Position numbers and translations under genes: made by a program
The notes under the pieces: generated by a model
The model's database searches: none
Seen by the model: only the letters and a program-made list of their open reading frames with translations
Told to the model about the DNA's origin: nothing
Shown: piece by piece, positions 8,625 through 17,727 of the stretch
Numbering within the stretch: the stretch's first letter is position 1
How the letters are laid out: each line of letters opens with the position of its first letter
Assembly: GCF_000725385.1 (NCBI RefSeq)
Contig: NZ_CP008884.1
Span: 4,092,001-4,156,000, forward strand
DNA: 64,000 bases
Origin: Dyella japonica A8
GTDB taxonomy: Bacteria; Pseudomonadota; Gammaproteobacteria; Xanthomonadales; Rhodanobacteraceae
Direction of reading: 5' to 3'

Positions 8625-8884
8625 GCGGTGGTCTCCAGCAGCTCGGCCAGCTTGCCGCTGCGGTCGGCGGCCACAAGGTCGTCGAAACCACCCACGTGGT
8701 GGTCGTTGATGAAAATCTGCGGCACGGTACGGCGGCCACCGCTGCGCGCCAGCATCAACTCGCGCTGGGACGGGTCCAGATCGATGCGCACCTCGGTCCA
8801 CTCCAGCCCCTTGGACTTGAGCAGGTTCTTGGCGGATACGCAGTACGGACACACCGCGGTGGAATAGACCTCAATCTTGGGCAC
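8621..8884 (-). CDS. grxC: Glutaredoxin (GrxC type), GTG start
   Basis: This 87-aa protein has the dithiol active site VCPYC (Cys12, Cys15), the cis-proline segment RRTVPQIFIN and the glutathione-binding GGFDDL. The frame is open further upstream, but the family N-terminus (PKIEVYST) is reached with GTG at 8882-8884, preceded by GGAG eight bases upstream. It reduces disulfides using glutathione in the cytoplasm. It overlaps the AhpD-like gene by 4 bp and is divergent from bepA. Confidence 0.92.
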   Translation of the reverse strand: MPKIEVYSTAVCPYCVSAKNLLKSKGLEWTEVRIDLDPSQRELMLARSGGRRTVPQIFINDHHVGGFDDLVAADRSGKLAELLETTA

Positions 8885-9092
8885 GACACACTCCGAAAAA
8901 CGGGAAACCCCATAGCGCCCCAGATGGGGTCGCCGGCACGGTAAACAACGGTGAAGACAGGTGAACTGACGCCGTAAGCCGGTGTCAGTAATGGTATTGT
9001 CGCTGACCTGGGCATGCGGCACCACGCCCTGCCCCGGCCGGACCAACGAAAGCGAATCACATGACCACGCATAGCCTGCGGGCAGGAGGCCC

Positions 9093-10775
9093 ATGAGCCG
9101 TTTCACCCCCACCCGCCTCCTGACGGCCCTGGTCTGCGCCGGTCTCACCCTCGGTGCGTCTGCGCAGGACAAGGACGTGCGCCTGCCCGACCTGGGCAGT
9201 TCGGCCAATGCGCTGATCTCGCCGCAGGAAGCCCAGGACTACGGCGCGGCCATGCTGCGCCAGATGCGCGCGCTGGACATGGTGCTCGACGACCCCATGC
9301 TGGACGACTACATCAACGACCTGGGCTACCGCCTGGTGTCGGGCAGCGAGAAGCCCAAGGAGCACTTTTCCTTCTTCATCGCCAAGGACAACATCATCAA
9401 CGCGTTTGCCGCGCCCGGCGGCTATATCGCGGTGAATTCCGGCCTGATCATCATCACCAACAACGAGAGCGAACTGGCGGGCGTGATCGCCCACGAGATC
9501 GGCCATATCACGCAGAACCACCTGCAGCGCGCCTTCGAGGCCTCCAAGAAGGACACGCCGCTGATGGCGCTGGTCCTGCTGGGGGCGATTGCCGCGGGTG
9601 CCGGCGCCGGCGCGGGCGACGCTGCGGGCGCCATCTTCATGGGCGGCCAGGGCCTGCTGATGCAGCGCCAGATCAACTTCACCCGCAAGGATGAAATCGA
9701 AGCCGATCGCGCGGGCATCCAGACGCTCGCCAACGCCGGCTACAACCCCGACGCCATGGCGGCCTTCTTCGGGCGCATGGAAGACACCTTGCGGGTCGGC
9801 TCCGGCGGCGACCTGGGCGGTGTCCCGGCGCTGCTGCAGGACCACCCGGTCAGCATGGACCGCATCAGCGACGCCAAGGCCCGTGCCGGCGCGCTGGTCG
9901 CCCGGCAGAAGCAGCGCCCCAACGGCTCCACGCTGGACAAGGCTCAATGGGAAAAGAGCACCGCGCCGATCGCCTTCGTGAAAGATCCCACCTCCATCGC
10001 CAGCCGGGATGCCAAGGGAGGGCTGGATACGTACCTGCTGATGCGTGAACGCGTACGCGTGCTCTCCGGCGATGCAGGAAAACTCGCCAGCTATTACGCC
10101 AACAACCTGCAGGGCGAAGCCGGCTTCGACACGCCATCCAACCGTTATGGCTACGCGCTGGCGCTCATCCGCAGCAACCGCGGCGCCAAGGCCGTGGACG
10201 AACTGCAGCCCCTGCTCACGGCGCACCCGGACAATCCGATCGTCCGCGTCGCCATGGCCGACGCCAAGCTGCAGGCGGGCCGGCGCGCCGAGGCGCTGGC
10301 GATCTACACCGAGCTCAACCGGCAATCGCCACGCAACCGCGCCATCGCCATGGGCTACGCCAAGGCGCTGACCGAAGGCGGCACCCAGGATGAGGCCAGG
10401 CAGGCGGCGGCCATGGTGATGCCCATGCTGGACAACAACGACGAACCAGAGCTCTACCGCACCTACGCCCGCGCCGCCGAGAAGGCGGGCGACCCCGTGC
10501 GCTCAGGCGAGGCCTATGCGGACGCCGCCTACCTCTCCGGCCGCCCGTTCGATGCGATGGAGCAGCTCAAGCGCCTGCAACAGCGCCCCGACCTGGACTA
10601 CTACGCCCGCGCCCGCATCCAGGCCCGCATCAACGACCTGACGCCGCTGGTCATGGAGCTGCGCAAGCGCAAGATCCAGACCGACGACAACCCGGATGGC
10701 CGCAGCCAGCAGTTGCAGAACGGGGAGAATTGCCAGGGACGCCTGTGCTTCAGCGCCACCAATGCGGTGCGCTGA
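9093..10775 (+). CDS. bepA: Periplasmic M48 metalloprotease/chaperone BepA (YfgC) family
   Basis: This 560-aa protein carries a signal peptide (about residues 1-24, cleavage near ASA-QD), an M48 peptidase domain with the zinc motif HEIGH (His134, Glu135, His138), and a C-terminal helical half that reads as TPR repeats. BepA-type proteins monitor outer-membrane assembly, degrading stalled LptD or BAM-bound substrates and promoting LptD maturation. It is longer than E. coli BepA (487 aa). AGGAGG ends seven bases before ATG 9093. It stands alone between grxC (divergent) and phoB. Confidence 0.92.
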   Translation: MSRFTPTRLLTALVCAGLTLGASAQDKDVRLPDLGSSANALISPQEAQDYGAAMLRQMRALDMVLDDPMLDDYINDLGYRLVSGSEKPKEHFSFFIAKDNIINAFAAPGGYIAVNSGLIIITNNESELAGVIAHEIGHITQNHLQRAFEASKKDTPLMALVLLGAIAAGAGAGAGDAAGAIFMGGQGLLMQRQINFTRKDEIEADRAGIQTLANAGYNPDAMAAFFGRMEDTLRVGSGGDLGGVPALLQDHPVSMDRISDAKARAGALVARQKQRPNGSTLDKAQWEKSTAPIAFVKDPTSIASRDAKGGLDTYLLMRERVRVLSGDAGKLASYYANNLQGEAGFDTPSNRYGYALALIRSNRGAKAVDELQPLLTAHPDNPIVRVAMADAKLQAGRRAEALAIYTELNRQSPRNRAIAMGYAKALTEGGTQDEARQAAAMVMPMLDNNDEPELYRTYARAAEKAGDPVRSGEAYADAAYLSGRPFDAMEQLKRLQQRPDLDYYARARIQARINDLTPLVMELRKRKIQTDDNPDGRSQQLQNGENCQGRLCFSATNAVR

Positions 10776-10801
10776 TTTCGCCTTGCCGAGAGACTCCGGC
10801 C

Positions 10802-10824
10802 ACGTCGTCATGTTGTGACGACGT
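10802..10824. promoter_or_regulatory. Perfect 9-bp dyad upstream of phoB
   Basis: ACGTCGTCA and TGACGACGT flank a TGTTG loop, directly before the putative Pho box. It has no T run, so it could be either the bepA terminator stem or a protein-binding dyad. Confidence 0.55.
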
Positions 10825-10828
10825 GAAA

Positions 10829-10863
10829 TGTCATCTGGGCGTAACATTGGACCGTTGCAATAA
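10829..10863 (+). promoter_or_regulatory. Putative Pho box and -10 for phoB
   Basis: TGTCATCTGGGCGTAACAT (10829-10847) resembles two 11-bp Pho-box half sites (CTGTCAT-like then CGTAACAT). About ten bases later CAATAAT could serve as -10 element. This would fit the known autoregulation of phoB, but the second half site is weak. Confidence 0.45.
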
Positions 10864-10897
10864 TTGCGTCATAGCCCTCTCCCAGCGGACTTAACGC

Positions 10898-11587
10898 GTG
10901 CACAAGCGCATCCTGATCGTCGAAGACGAAGCTTCGATCCGCGACATGGTCGCCTTCGCCCTGCGCAAGGCCGGCATGGACGCCATCCACGCCGCCGACG
11001 CGCGCGCGGCCCAACTGGCCATTGCCGAACAGGTACCGGACCTCATCCTGCTTGACTGGATGCTGCCCGGTACCAGCGGCCTCGACCTGGCGCGCCGCCT
11101 GCGCAAGGAAGAACTGAGCCGCGAAGTACCCATCATCATGCTCACCGCGCGCGGTGAGGAGATGGACCGCGTGAACGGCCTGGAAGCCGGCGTGGACGAC
11201 TACGTCGTCAAGCCCTTCTCCACCCGTGAGCTGGTCGCCCGCATCAAGGCCGTGCTTCGCCGCAGCCAGGGCGACGACGGTTCGGGCATGGTGGAACTGG
11301 GCGGCCTGCGCATCGATGGCCCGGCCCACCGCGTGTTCGCCGGCGAAGAGCCGGTGACCATCGGCCCCACCGAATACCGCCTGCTGTACTTCTTCATGAC
11401 GCATCCCGAACGCGTGTACTCGCGTGCGCAGCTGCTCGACCACGTGTGGGGCGGCAGCGTGTACGTCGAAGAGCGCACGGTGGACGTCCATATCCGTCGC
11501 CTGCGCAAGACACTCGAGCCGTGGAAGCTGGACGACATGGTGCAGACCGTGCGCGGCGCGGGTTACCGCTTCTCCGCCAGCGTCTGA
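10898..11587 (+). CDS. phoB: Phosphate regulon response regulator PhoB
   Basis: This 229-aa OmpR-type regulator has receiver residues Glu9/Asp10, phospho-acceptor Asp53 ([10 protein letters not shown]), and the Lys of DYVVKPFS, followed by a winged-helix DNA-binding domain ending [11 protein letters not shown]. The start is GTG at 10898. It lies 118 bp before phoR, its sensor kinase, and is followed by ppk1 and ppx, so phosphate sensing and polyphosphate metabolism are clustered. PhoB activates Pho-regulon promoters under phosphate starvation. Confidence 0.96.
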   Translation: MHKRILIVEDEASIRDMVAFALRKAGMDAIHAADARAAQLAIAEQVPDLILLDWMLPGTSGLDLARRLRKEELSREVPIIMLTARGEEMDRVNGLEAGVDDYVVKPFSTRELVARIKAVLRRSQGDDGSGMVELGGLRIDGPAHRVFAGEEPVTIGPTEYRLLYFFMTHPERVYSRAQLLDHVWGGSVYVEERTVDVHIRRLRKTLEPWKLDDMVQTVRGAGYRFSASV

Positions 11588-11705
11588 GCGTCTGACCGGC
11601 ATCCCTTCGGGCATGCCGGCCGGGCTTCAAGTTCCTATTGCGGGAACGCATGCTTTTGCCGATGCTGGCGGACCGCTGGCCTCGGCACTTTCAAGCGAAC
11701 TTCCC

Positions 11706-12974
11706 ATGCCAACTACCTTTGACCGCTCCTGGAAGCTGCCGGCCATCATGGTCGCAGGGCTGCTTGCGGGCGCGTTCGTCGGATGGCTTGCAGGAGGCCG
11801 CGCGGCCGCTGGTTTTGCGCTGGTCGCCGTCGTTGAAATCGTCTTTCTCCTGACCCGAATCCGTCATCAAGCAAACCTCATGATGGCGCCCGATTCGTCG
11901 CCGACCTCTCTCAAGCATGACCGTTTCATGACGCGTTCCCGCCGCATCGCCTCCAGTCTGCGCGACCTTCGCAGCGCCGCCGGCACCCTGCCGGATGCGG
12001 TCGTCCTGCTCGACAACGAGCAGCACGTCCGCTGGTTCAATCACGCCGCCGAAGACCTGCTCGGGCTGCGTCGCCCGCAGGATCGCGGCGCGCACCTGGA
12101 CGAACGCCTCAGCACGACTGAACTCGCCACCTGGCTGAAGGAAGGCGCGCGCGAACCGCTCAACGACGTCGCGGCGCCGGGCCATCCGAACCGCCACATC
12201 AACGTGACGCTGTTGCCGTTCGGCCGTCGCCAGCGCCTGCTGCTTGCGCGCGACATCAGCCACCTCACCCGGCTGGAACAGATTCGCCGCGACTTCGTCG
12301 CCAACGTGTCGCACGAGTTGCGCACGCCGCTCACCGTCATCCACGGCTACCTTGAGCTGATCGATCCGGAAGACGTGCCGGAACTCGCGCCCGTGCTCAA
12401 CGAGATGCGCGCGCAGTCCAAGCGCATGGGCCAGATCGTGGAAGACCTGCTCACGCTGTCGCGCCTGGAAACGCAGGAGCACGTGCAGGACGAGCGCGTG
12501 CAGATGACGCCGCTGCTCGCCACCATCCGCAAGGAGGCCGAGGCACTCAGCCAGGGCCGCCATCAGATCACCGTGGAGTCCACCGCCGAGGCCGACCTGC
12601 TGGGCTCGGTGAAGGACCTGCACAGCGCGTTCTCCAACCTGGTGAGCAACGCGGTGCGCTACACGCCCACGGGCGGGCGCATCACCATCCGCTGGCGCCG
12701 CAGTTCGGAAGGCGCGGTCTACTCCGTTACTGACACGGGTTACGGCATCCCGGCCAGCCACCTGGCCCGCCTCACCGAGCGCTTCTACCGCGTCTCCTCC
12801 AGCCGCTCGCGCGAAAGCGGCGGCACGGGCCTGGGCTTGTCCATCGTCAAGCACGTGCTCAACCTGCACCAGGCACGCCTGGACATCCAGAGTGAGCCGG
12901 GCCAGGGGTCGACCTTCTCCTGCTGGTTCAGCAACGAGCGGCTGATGGCGCCGGGAACCACCGACCCGGATTGA
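11706..12974 (+). CDS. phoR: Phosphate regulon sensor histidine kinase PhoR
   Basis: This 422-aa kinase starts with two hydrophobic helices (about residues 11-50) and no large periplasmic domain, as in PhoR. It continues with a PAS-like region (VVLLDNEQHVRWFNHAAEDL), HisKA with VSHELRTPL (His203), and an HATPase with NLVSNAVRYTP, DTGYGIP and GTGLGLSIVKH. The frame is open back into phoB, but ATG 11706 is the first Met that gives the membrane anchor at the N-terminus. It pairs with phoB upstream and is followed by a hairpin terminator before ppk1. Confidence 0.94.
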   Translation: MPTTFDRSWKLPAIMVAGLLAGAFVGWLAGGRAAAGFALVAVVEIVFLLTRIRHQANLMMAPDSSPTSLKHDRFMTRSRRIASSLRDLRSAAGTLPDAVVLLDNEQHVRWFNHAAEDLLGLRRPQDRGAHLDERLSTTELATWLKEGAREPLNDVAAPGHPNRHINVTLLPFGRRQRLLLARDISHLTRLEQIRRDFVANVSHELRTPLTVIHGYLELIDPEDVPELAPVLNEMRAQSKRMGQIVEDLLTLSRLETQEHVQDERVQMTPLLATIRKEAEALSQGRHQITVESTAEADLLGSVKDLHSAFSNLVSNAVRYTPTGGRITIRWRRSSEGAVYSVTDTGYGIPASHLARLTERFYRVSSSRSRESGGTGLGLSIVKHVLNLHQARLDIQSEPGQGSTFSCWFSNERLMAPGTTDPD

Positions 12975-12983
12975 ACGCCTCCC

Positions 12984-13005
12984 GGAAGCGCCTTGAGGCG
13001 TTTCC
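12984..13005 (+). terminator. Hairpin after phoR
   Basis: A 9-bp stem (GGAAGCGCC / GGCGTTTCC, one G-U pair) with a TTGA loop starts 9 bp after the phoR stop. The T run is minimal, so readthrough into ppk1 is possible. Confidence 0.5.
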
Positions 13006-13083
13006 GACGGCCAGCCTGAACGGCCGTCACAGTACGCGGCAGTGCACCATGTAACAAATCGCGGTATCGGCCAGAATGACTGG

Positions 13084-15186
13084 ATGCGTCGCAAGCCAGC
13101 CACTCCACCGCCCGTTCTCGACCGTGCCGCCCCCGAGCTCTACCTCAGCCGCGAGCTGGCCGCCCTCGAATTCAATTTCCGCGTTCTGGCGCAAGCCCGT
13201 GACGAACGCATTCCGTTGCTGGAACGCCTGCGCTTCCTGAGCATCGTGGCAAACAACCTCGACGAGTTCTTCGAGGTGCGCGTGGCCATGCTCAAGCACC
13301 ATCACATGTTCGGCTCCGCCGCGCCCGGCCCCGATGGGCTGTCGTCCGGCGAGTTGCTCACGCGCATCCGCAAGCGCGTACTGGATCTGGTCGACCAGCA
13401 GTACGACACCTGGCAGCACGAACTGCGGCCCCAGCTGGATACCCAGAACATCCATTTCCTCACGCGCGAGGACTGGACGCCGCGCCAGCGCCGCTGGCTG
13501 CAGGGTTACTTCGAGAACGAAGTGTTGCCTGTGCTGTCGCCGCTGGGGCTGGACCCCGCCCATCCGTTCCCGCGCATTCTCAACAAGACGCTGAACCTCG
13601 CGGTGGTGCTGAAGGGCCGCGACGCTTTCGGCCGCGAAGGCCACATGGCGCTGGTGCGCGCGCCGCGCTCGTTGCCGCGCATCATTCGTCTGCCGAGTGA
13701 AGTCTGTGACGGCGGCGACCACTACATTTTCCTCGCCGAGCTGCTGCAGGGCTTCGTCGATCTTATGTTCCCCGGCTTCAAGGTGGCCGGCTCGTACCAG
13801 TTCCGCGTGACGCGCAACAGCGAGCTGATGGTCGAAGAGGCCGAAGTGGACAACCTGGCCCGCGCGCTCAGCGAGGAGCTGATCGGCCGCGGCTATGCGC
13901 GCCCGGTACGGCTGGAGATCGGCAACGACTGCCCAAAGGCCATCGTGGCCATGCTGATCGCCAATTTCGAGCTGGAGGAAACAGACGTCTATCGTTGCGA
14001 CGGCCCGGTCAACATCATCCGTGCCGGCACCATCTACGACGGCCTGGAGCGTCCGGAACTGAAGTTCCCCCGCTTCATTTCGCAGTTGCCGCCGGCCTTC
14101 GTCGGCGCCCGCTGCAAGTTCGACGTGCTGCGCCAGCGCGACGTGCTGCTGCACCATCCATACGAATCGTTTGCGGCCGTGATCGACCTGCTACGCCAGG
14201 CATCGCAGGACCCGTCCGTACTCGCCATCAAGCAGACCCTTTACCGCGCCGGCGTCGACACGCCGCTGGTGGACCTGTTGGTGGAAGCCGCGCGCAACGG
14301 CAAGGACGTCACGGTGGTGATCGAGCTGCGCGCGCGCTTCGATGAAGAGGCCAACATCCGCCTCGCCACGCGGCTGCAGGAAGCCGGCGTGCAGGTGGTG
14401 TACGGCGTGGTGGGCTACAAGACGCACGCCAAGATGCTGCTGATCGTGCGCCGCGAGGACGAGGTACTGCGCCGCTACGTGCACCTGTCCACCGGCAACT
14501 ACCACCAATCCAACAGTCGCAGCTATACCGACATCGGCCTGATGACCTCGCACCCAGGCATCGGCGAGGACCTGCACAAGATCTTCCAGCAGCTCTCGGG
14601 CCTGGGCCCGGTGATCGAGCTGAAGCATCTGCTCCACTCGCCCTTTACGCTCTATCGCGGCGTGCTGGAGAAGATCGAGCGCGAGACCGCCCACGCGGAA
14701 GCCGGCCGGCCGGCACGCATCGTGGCCAAGCTCAATGCGCTCAACGAGGCGCAGGTGATCCAGGCGCTGTACCGCGCCTCGCAGGCCGGCGTGGAGATCG
14801 ACCTGATCGTGCGCGGCGCATGCACGCTGCGTCCCGGCGTGCCCGGGGTGTCCGAGCGCATCCGCGTGCGCTCTATCGTGGGGCGCTTCCTTGAGCACAG
14901 CCGCGTGTACTGGTTCGGTAACGACGGCTCGCCCGAGATCTATTGCGGCAGCGCCGACTGGATGGAGCGCAACCTGAAGCGCCGCATCGAGGTGGCCTTT
15001 CCCATCCTTGACCCGGCACTCGCCGCGCGTGTCTACGAAGAGACGCTGGCGAACTACCTGGCCGACAACACCGAGGCCTGGCTGCTTGATGGCGACGGGC
15101 ACTACACCCGCGCCGAACCTGGTGACCAGCCGCCGCACAGCGCGCAGCAATGGCTGCTGGCGAAATTGACGCCGGGTGCGGTGTAA
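13084..15186 (+). CDS. ppk1: Polyphosphate kinase 1
   Basis: This 700-aa enzyme makes polyphosphate from ATP, reversibly. Visible parts are the N domain (YLSRELAALEFNFRVL), the head domain, and the two PLD-like catalytic domains with the autophosphorylated His in YVHLSTGNYHQSN (His467). The C-terminal part includes RSIVGRFLEHSRVYWFGN. The frame is open to a GTG at 13042; ATG 13084 gives a family-like N-terminus, but no clear ribosome site separates the two choices. It follows phoBR and precedes ppx with a REP palindrome between, a common Pho-linked arrangement. Confidence 0.95.
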   Translation: MRRKPATPPPVLDRAAPELYLSRELAALEFNFRVLAQARDERIPLLERLRFLSIVANNLDEFFEVRVAMLKHHHMFGSAAPGPDGLSSGELLTRIRKRVLDLVDQQYDTWQHELRPQLDTQNIHFLTREDWTPRQRRWLQGYFENEVLPVLSPLGLDPAHPFPRILNKTLNLAVVLKGRDAFGREGHMALVRAPRSLPRIIRLPSEVCDGGDHYIFLAELLQGFVDLMFPGFKVAGSYQFRVTRNSELMVEEAEVDNLARALSEELIGRGYARPVRLEIGNDCPKAIVAMLIANFELEETDVYRCDGPVNIIRAGTIYDGLERPELKFPRFISQLPPAFVGARCKFDVLRQRDVLLHHPYESFAAVIDLLRQASQDPSVLAIKQTLYRAGVDTPLVDLLVEAARNGKDVTVVIELRARFDEEANIRLATRLQEAGVQVVYGVVGYKTHAKMLLIVRREDEVLRRYVHLSTGNYHQSNSRSYTDIGLMTSHPGIGEDLHKIFQQLSGLGPVIELKHLLHSPFTLYRGVLEKIERETAHAEAGRPARIVAKLNALNEAQVIQALYRASQAGVEIDLIVRGACTLRPGVPGVSERIRVRSIVGRFLEHSRVYWFGNDGSPEIYCGSADWMERNLKRRIEVAFPILDPALAARVYEETLANYLADNTEAWLLDGDGHYTRAEPGDQPPHSAQQWLLAKLTPGAV

Positions 15187-15221
15187 GGGCCAGTTTCCGA
15201 CCCTCTTCAAGCCCCGGGGGC

Positions 15222-15323
15222 CCTCACCGTCATTCCCGCGAAAGCGGGAATCCAGTGTCTTTTCCCGTTGTACTCAGAGCCTAAAGGCACTGGATTCCCG
15301 CTTTCGCGGGAATGACGGTGAGG
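15222..15323. repeat. REP-like palindrome, class B
   Basis: Arms 15222-15257 and 15288-15323 are exact 36-bp reverse complements around a 30-bp loop. Each arm contains its own hairpin (ATTCCCGCGAAAGCGGGAAT). The same class recurs at 51587-51688. It lies between ppk1 and ppx and would fold strongly in RNA. Confidence 0.95.
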
Positions 15324-15433
15324 AAACGTGGGGCTTGAAGGAAATCGTGAGCACGCGCTTGGGCCTGCCAGCGCTACTCGCCCCCGTCCTCGCGTGAGAG
15401 AATCCACGCTCTGCAGCCCGGAACGAGCCCCGC

Positions 15434-16951
15434 ATGAGTCAAGGCGATCAGATCCAGATCAAGGACGGCGAACTGATCGCGGCCGTCGACATGGGCTCCA
15501 ACAGCTATCACATGGTGGTGGCCCGGGTGGAACACGGCGAGCCCCGCGTGATCGATCGCCTGCGCGAGACGGTGCGCATGGCCGCCGGCCTGCGCGCCGA
15601 CGGCACGCTGGATGCCGAGCATCGTGCCCGCGCGCTCAACTGCCTGGCCCGGTTCGGCCAGCGCATCGCGGGGGTTCCCTCCATCCGCATCCGCGCGGTG
15701 GCCACCAATACCGTGCGCCGACTGGCGTCGCCGCAAACCTTCCTGACGGCCGCCGAGGCGGCGCTGGGGCACCCCGTGGAAATCGTGTCCGGCCGCGAGG
15801 AAGGCCGACTGATCTTCCTCGGCGCCTCGCATGACCTGCCCGCGTCGCGCGAAAGTCGCCTGGTCATCGACGTTGGCGGCGGCAGTACCGAATTCATCAT
15901 CGGCCGCGGCTTTGCGCCCATGCATACGGAAAGCGTGCAGGCGGGCTGCATTGCCTCGACGCTGCGCTTTTTCCCGGGCGGCAAGCTCAACCGCAAGCGC
16001 TGGCAGCGGGCCAACAACGAAATCGGCGTGCTGCTGCAACAGTTTTCCGAGGACTACCGCGAGTCCGGCTGGGTAGAGGCCTACGGCTCCTCGGGCACGG
16101 CCAAGGCCATCGGTTCGGTGGTGCAGGCCATGAGGCTGTCCGATGACGGCATCACCCCCTCCTCGCTGGCCGCGCTGCGCGACGCCCTGCTGGCGCAGGG
16201 GCAGATCAACGCCCTGAAGCTGCCCGGCCTGGCCGAAGACCGCGCACCGGTCATCGCCGGCGGCGTGGCGATCTTCGAAGCCGCCTTCGAGGCGCTGGGC
16301 ATCGAGCGTCTGCGTGTCTGCGAAAGCTCGATGCGCGAAGGCCTGCTGTGGGATCTGCTCGGCCGCGCCGGCGGCAGCGATCCGCGCACCGCCAGCATCG
16401 ATGCGCTGGCCAACCGCTACGGCGTGGACCGCGCCCAGGCGCGCCGCGTGGAATCGACCGCACTGATGTTCTTCGACCAGATCGCCCGCATCTGGAAGCT
16501 GGATGGCGAAGCGCGCGAATGGCTCTCCTGGTCGGCACGCGTGCACGAGATCGGCCTGGCCATTGCGCACAGCCAGCACCATCACCATGGTGCCTACATC
16601 CTGCGGCACGCCGACCTGGCCGGTTTCTCGCGGCAGGAGCAGCAATTGCTGGCGGCCATCGTGGAAGCGCACCGCCGCAAGCCCGACAAGGCCACATTCC
16701 TGGCGCTGCCGCAGCGCTACCGGCAGCTGGCCCGCTACATCACCGCCCTGCTCCGCCTGGCGGTGCTGTTCCGCCGCGCACGCCGTGCCGAGTCGCTGCC
16801 CCCGATGCAACTGGCCGCCACCAGCCAGCGCTTGCGCCTCACGATGCCCTCGTCCTGGCTGGATCAGCACCCGCTCAGCGAAGCCGACCTGGAGCAAGAG
16901 CAGGCGCCCATGAACGAGCTGGGGCTGCTGCTGGAAGTCCACCCCTCCTGA
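15434..16951 (+). CDS. ppx: Exopolyphosphatase
   Basis: This 505-aa ASKHA-fold phosphatase of the Ppx/GppA family removes terminal phosphates from polyphosphate. It shows the P-loop-like AAVDMGSNSYHMVVARVE at the N-terminus, EEGRLIFLGA, IDVGGGSTEFI, and the C-terminal HD-like half with RVHEIGLAIAHSQHHHHG. Length and motifs favour Ppx over GppA. It lies directly after ppk1, so synthesis and breakdown of polyphosphate are adjacent. No clear promoter was identified in the short gap. Confidence 0.93.
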   Translation: MSQGDQIQIKDGELIAAVDMGSNSYHMVVARVEHGEPRVIDRLRETVRMAAGLRADGTLDAEHRARALNCLARFGQRIAGVPSIRIRAVATNTVRRLASPQTFLTAAEAALGHPVEIVSGREEGRLIFLGASHDLPASRESRLVIDVGGGSTEFIIGRGFAPMHTESVQAGCIASTLRFFPGGKLNRKRWQRANNEIGVLLQQFSEDYRESGWVEAYGSSGTAKAIGSVVQAMRLSDDGITPSSLAALRDALLAQGQINALKLPGLAEDRAPVIAGGVAIFEAAFEALGIERLRVCESSMREGLLWDLLGRAGGSDPRTASIDALANRYGVDRAQARRVESTALMFFDQIARIWKLDGEAREWLSWSARVHEIGLAIAHSQHHHHGAYILRHADLAGFSRQEQQLLAAIVEAHRRKPDKATFLALPQRYRQLARYITALLRLAVLFRRARRAESLPPMQLAATSQRLRLTMPSSWLDQHPLSEADLEQEQAPMNELGLLLEVHPS

Positions 16952-17040
16952 GCGCGGGCCGTATCCGCCCTGCGCCGACCCGGCCATGAAACCGCTTCGC
17001 CGCGTATGATGTCCCGATGCCCCACGCCGCCCGACCCGCC

Positions 17041-17721
17041 ATGACACGATTCCTGCTCGCCGCGCTCCTGCTGCTCCCGTCGTCCGCCCTGCTCGCCCAG
17101 GCGGCCAAGCCGACGGCGACAACGCCCGCTGCCACGGCGCATCCGGAAGTGGTGCTGCATACCTCGCAGGGCGACATCACGCTGGAGCTGTACCCGGACA
17201 AGGCCCCCAAGAGCGTCGCGAACTTCCTGCAGTACGTGCGCGACGGCTTCTACAGCGGTACGGTGTTCCACCGCGCCATCCAGGGTTACCTGGTGCAGGG
17301 CGGCCTCTACACGCGCGACCTGCAGGCCAAGCGCACGCGCTCGGCCATCCCCAGCGAGGCGGACAATGGCCTCTCCAACCTGCGTGGCACGGTGGCTGTG
17401 GCGCGCGGCGCGGATCCGAACTCCGGCACGGCGCAGTTTTTCTTCAATCTGGTCGACAACCGCCGCCTCGATTTCGTGGGCAACCAGAGCGGCCTGACCT
17501 GGGGCTATGCCGTGTTCGGCAAGGTCATCAAGGGCATGGACGTGGTCGACAAGATGGCCGCCCTGCCCACGCGCGGCCTTGGCCCGTTCGCCGGCGACGT
17601 GCCCAATCCGCTGGTGGTGATCGACAGCGCCAGCGTGGTGGGCGAAGAAACCGCCGCGCCACAGCCAACGGCCACGCCCGCCGCCGAGCCGGCCAAAAAG
17701 TCCGGCGGCAAGAAGGGCTGA
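17041..17721 (+). CDS. ppiA: Exported cyclophilin-type peptidyl-prolyl isomerase
   Basis: This 226-aa protein has a signal peptide (TRFLLAALLLLPSSALLAQ) and a cyclophilin domain with FHRAIQGYLVQGG, GTAQFFFNLVDN and WGYAVFGKVIKGMDVVD. It would catalyse proline isomerisation in the periplasm. The C-terminal tail is Ala/Pro/Lys-rich and probably disordered (AAPQPTATPAAEPAKKSGG). ATG 17017 in frame is an alternative start that adds MPHAARPA ahead of the signal. It is 6 bp from lpxH, so the two are probably cotranscribed. Confidence 0.9.
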   Translation: MTRFLLAALLLLPSSALLAQAAKPTATTPAATAHPEVVLHTSQGDITLELYPDKAPKSVANFLQYVRDGFYSGTVFHRAIQGYLVQGGLYTRDLQAKRTRSAIPSEADNGLSNLRGTVAVARGADPNSGTAQFFFNLVDNRRLDFVGNQSGLTWGYAVFGKVIKGMDVVDKMAALPTRGLGPFAGDVPNPLVVIDSASVVGEETAAPQPTATPAAEPAKKSGGKKG

Positions 17722-17727
17722 GGCACG

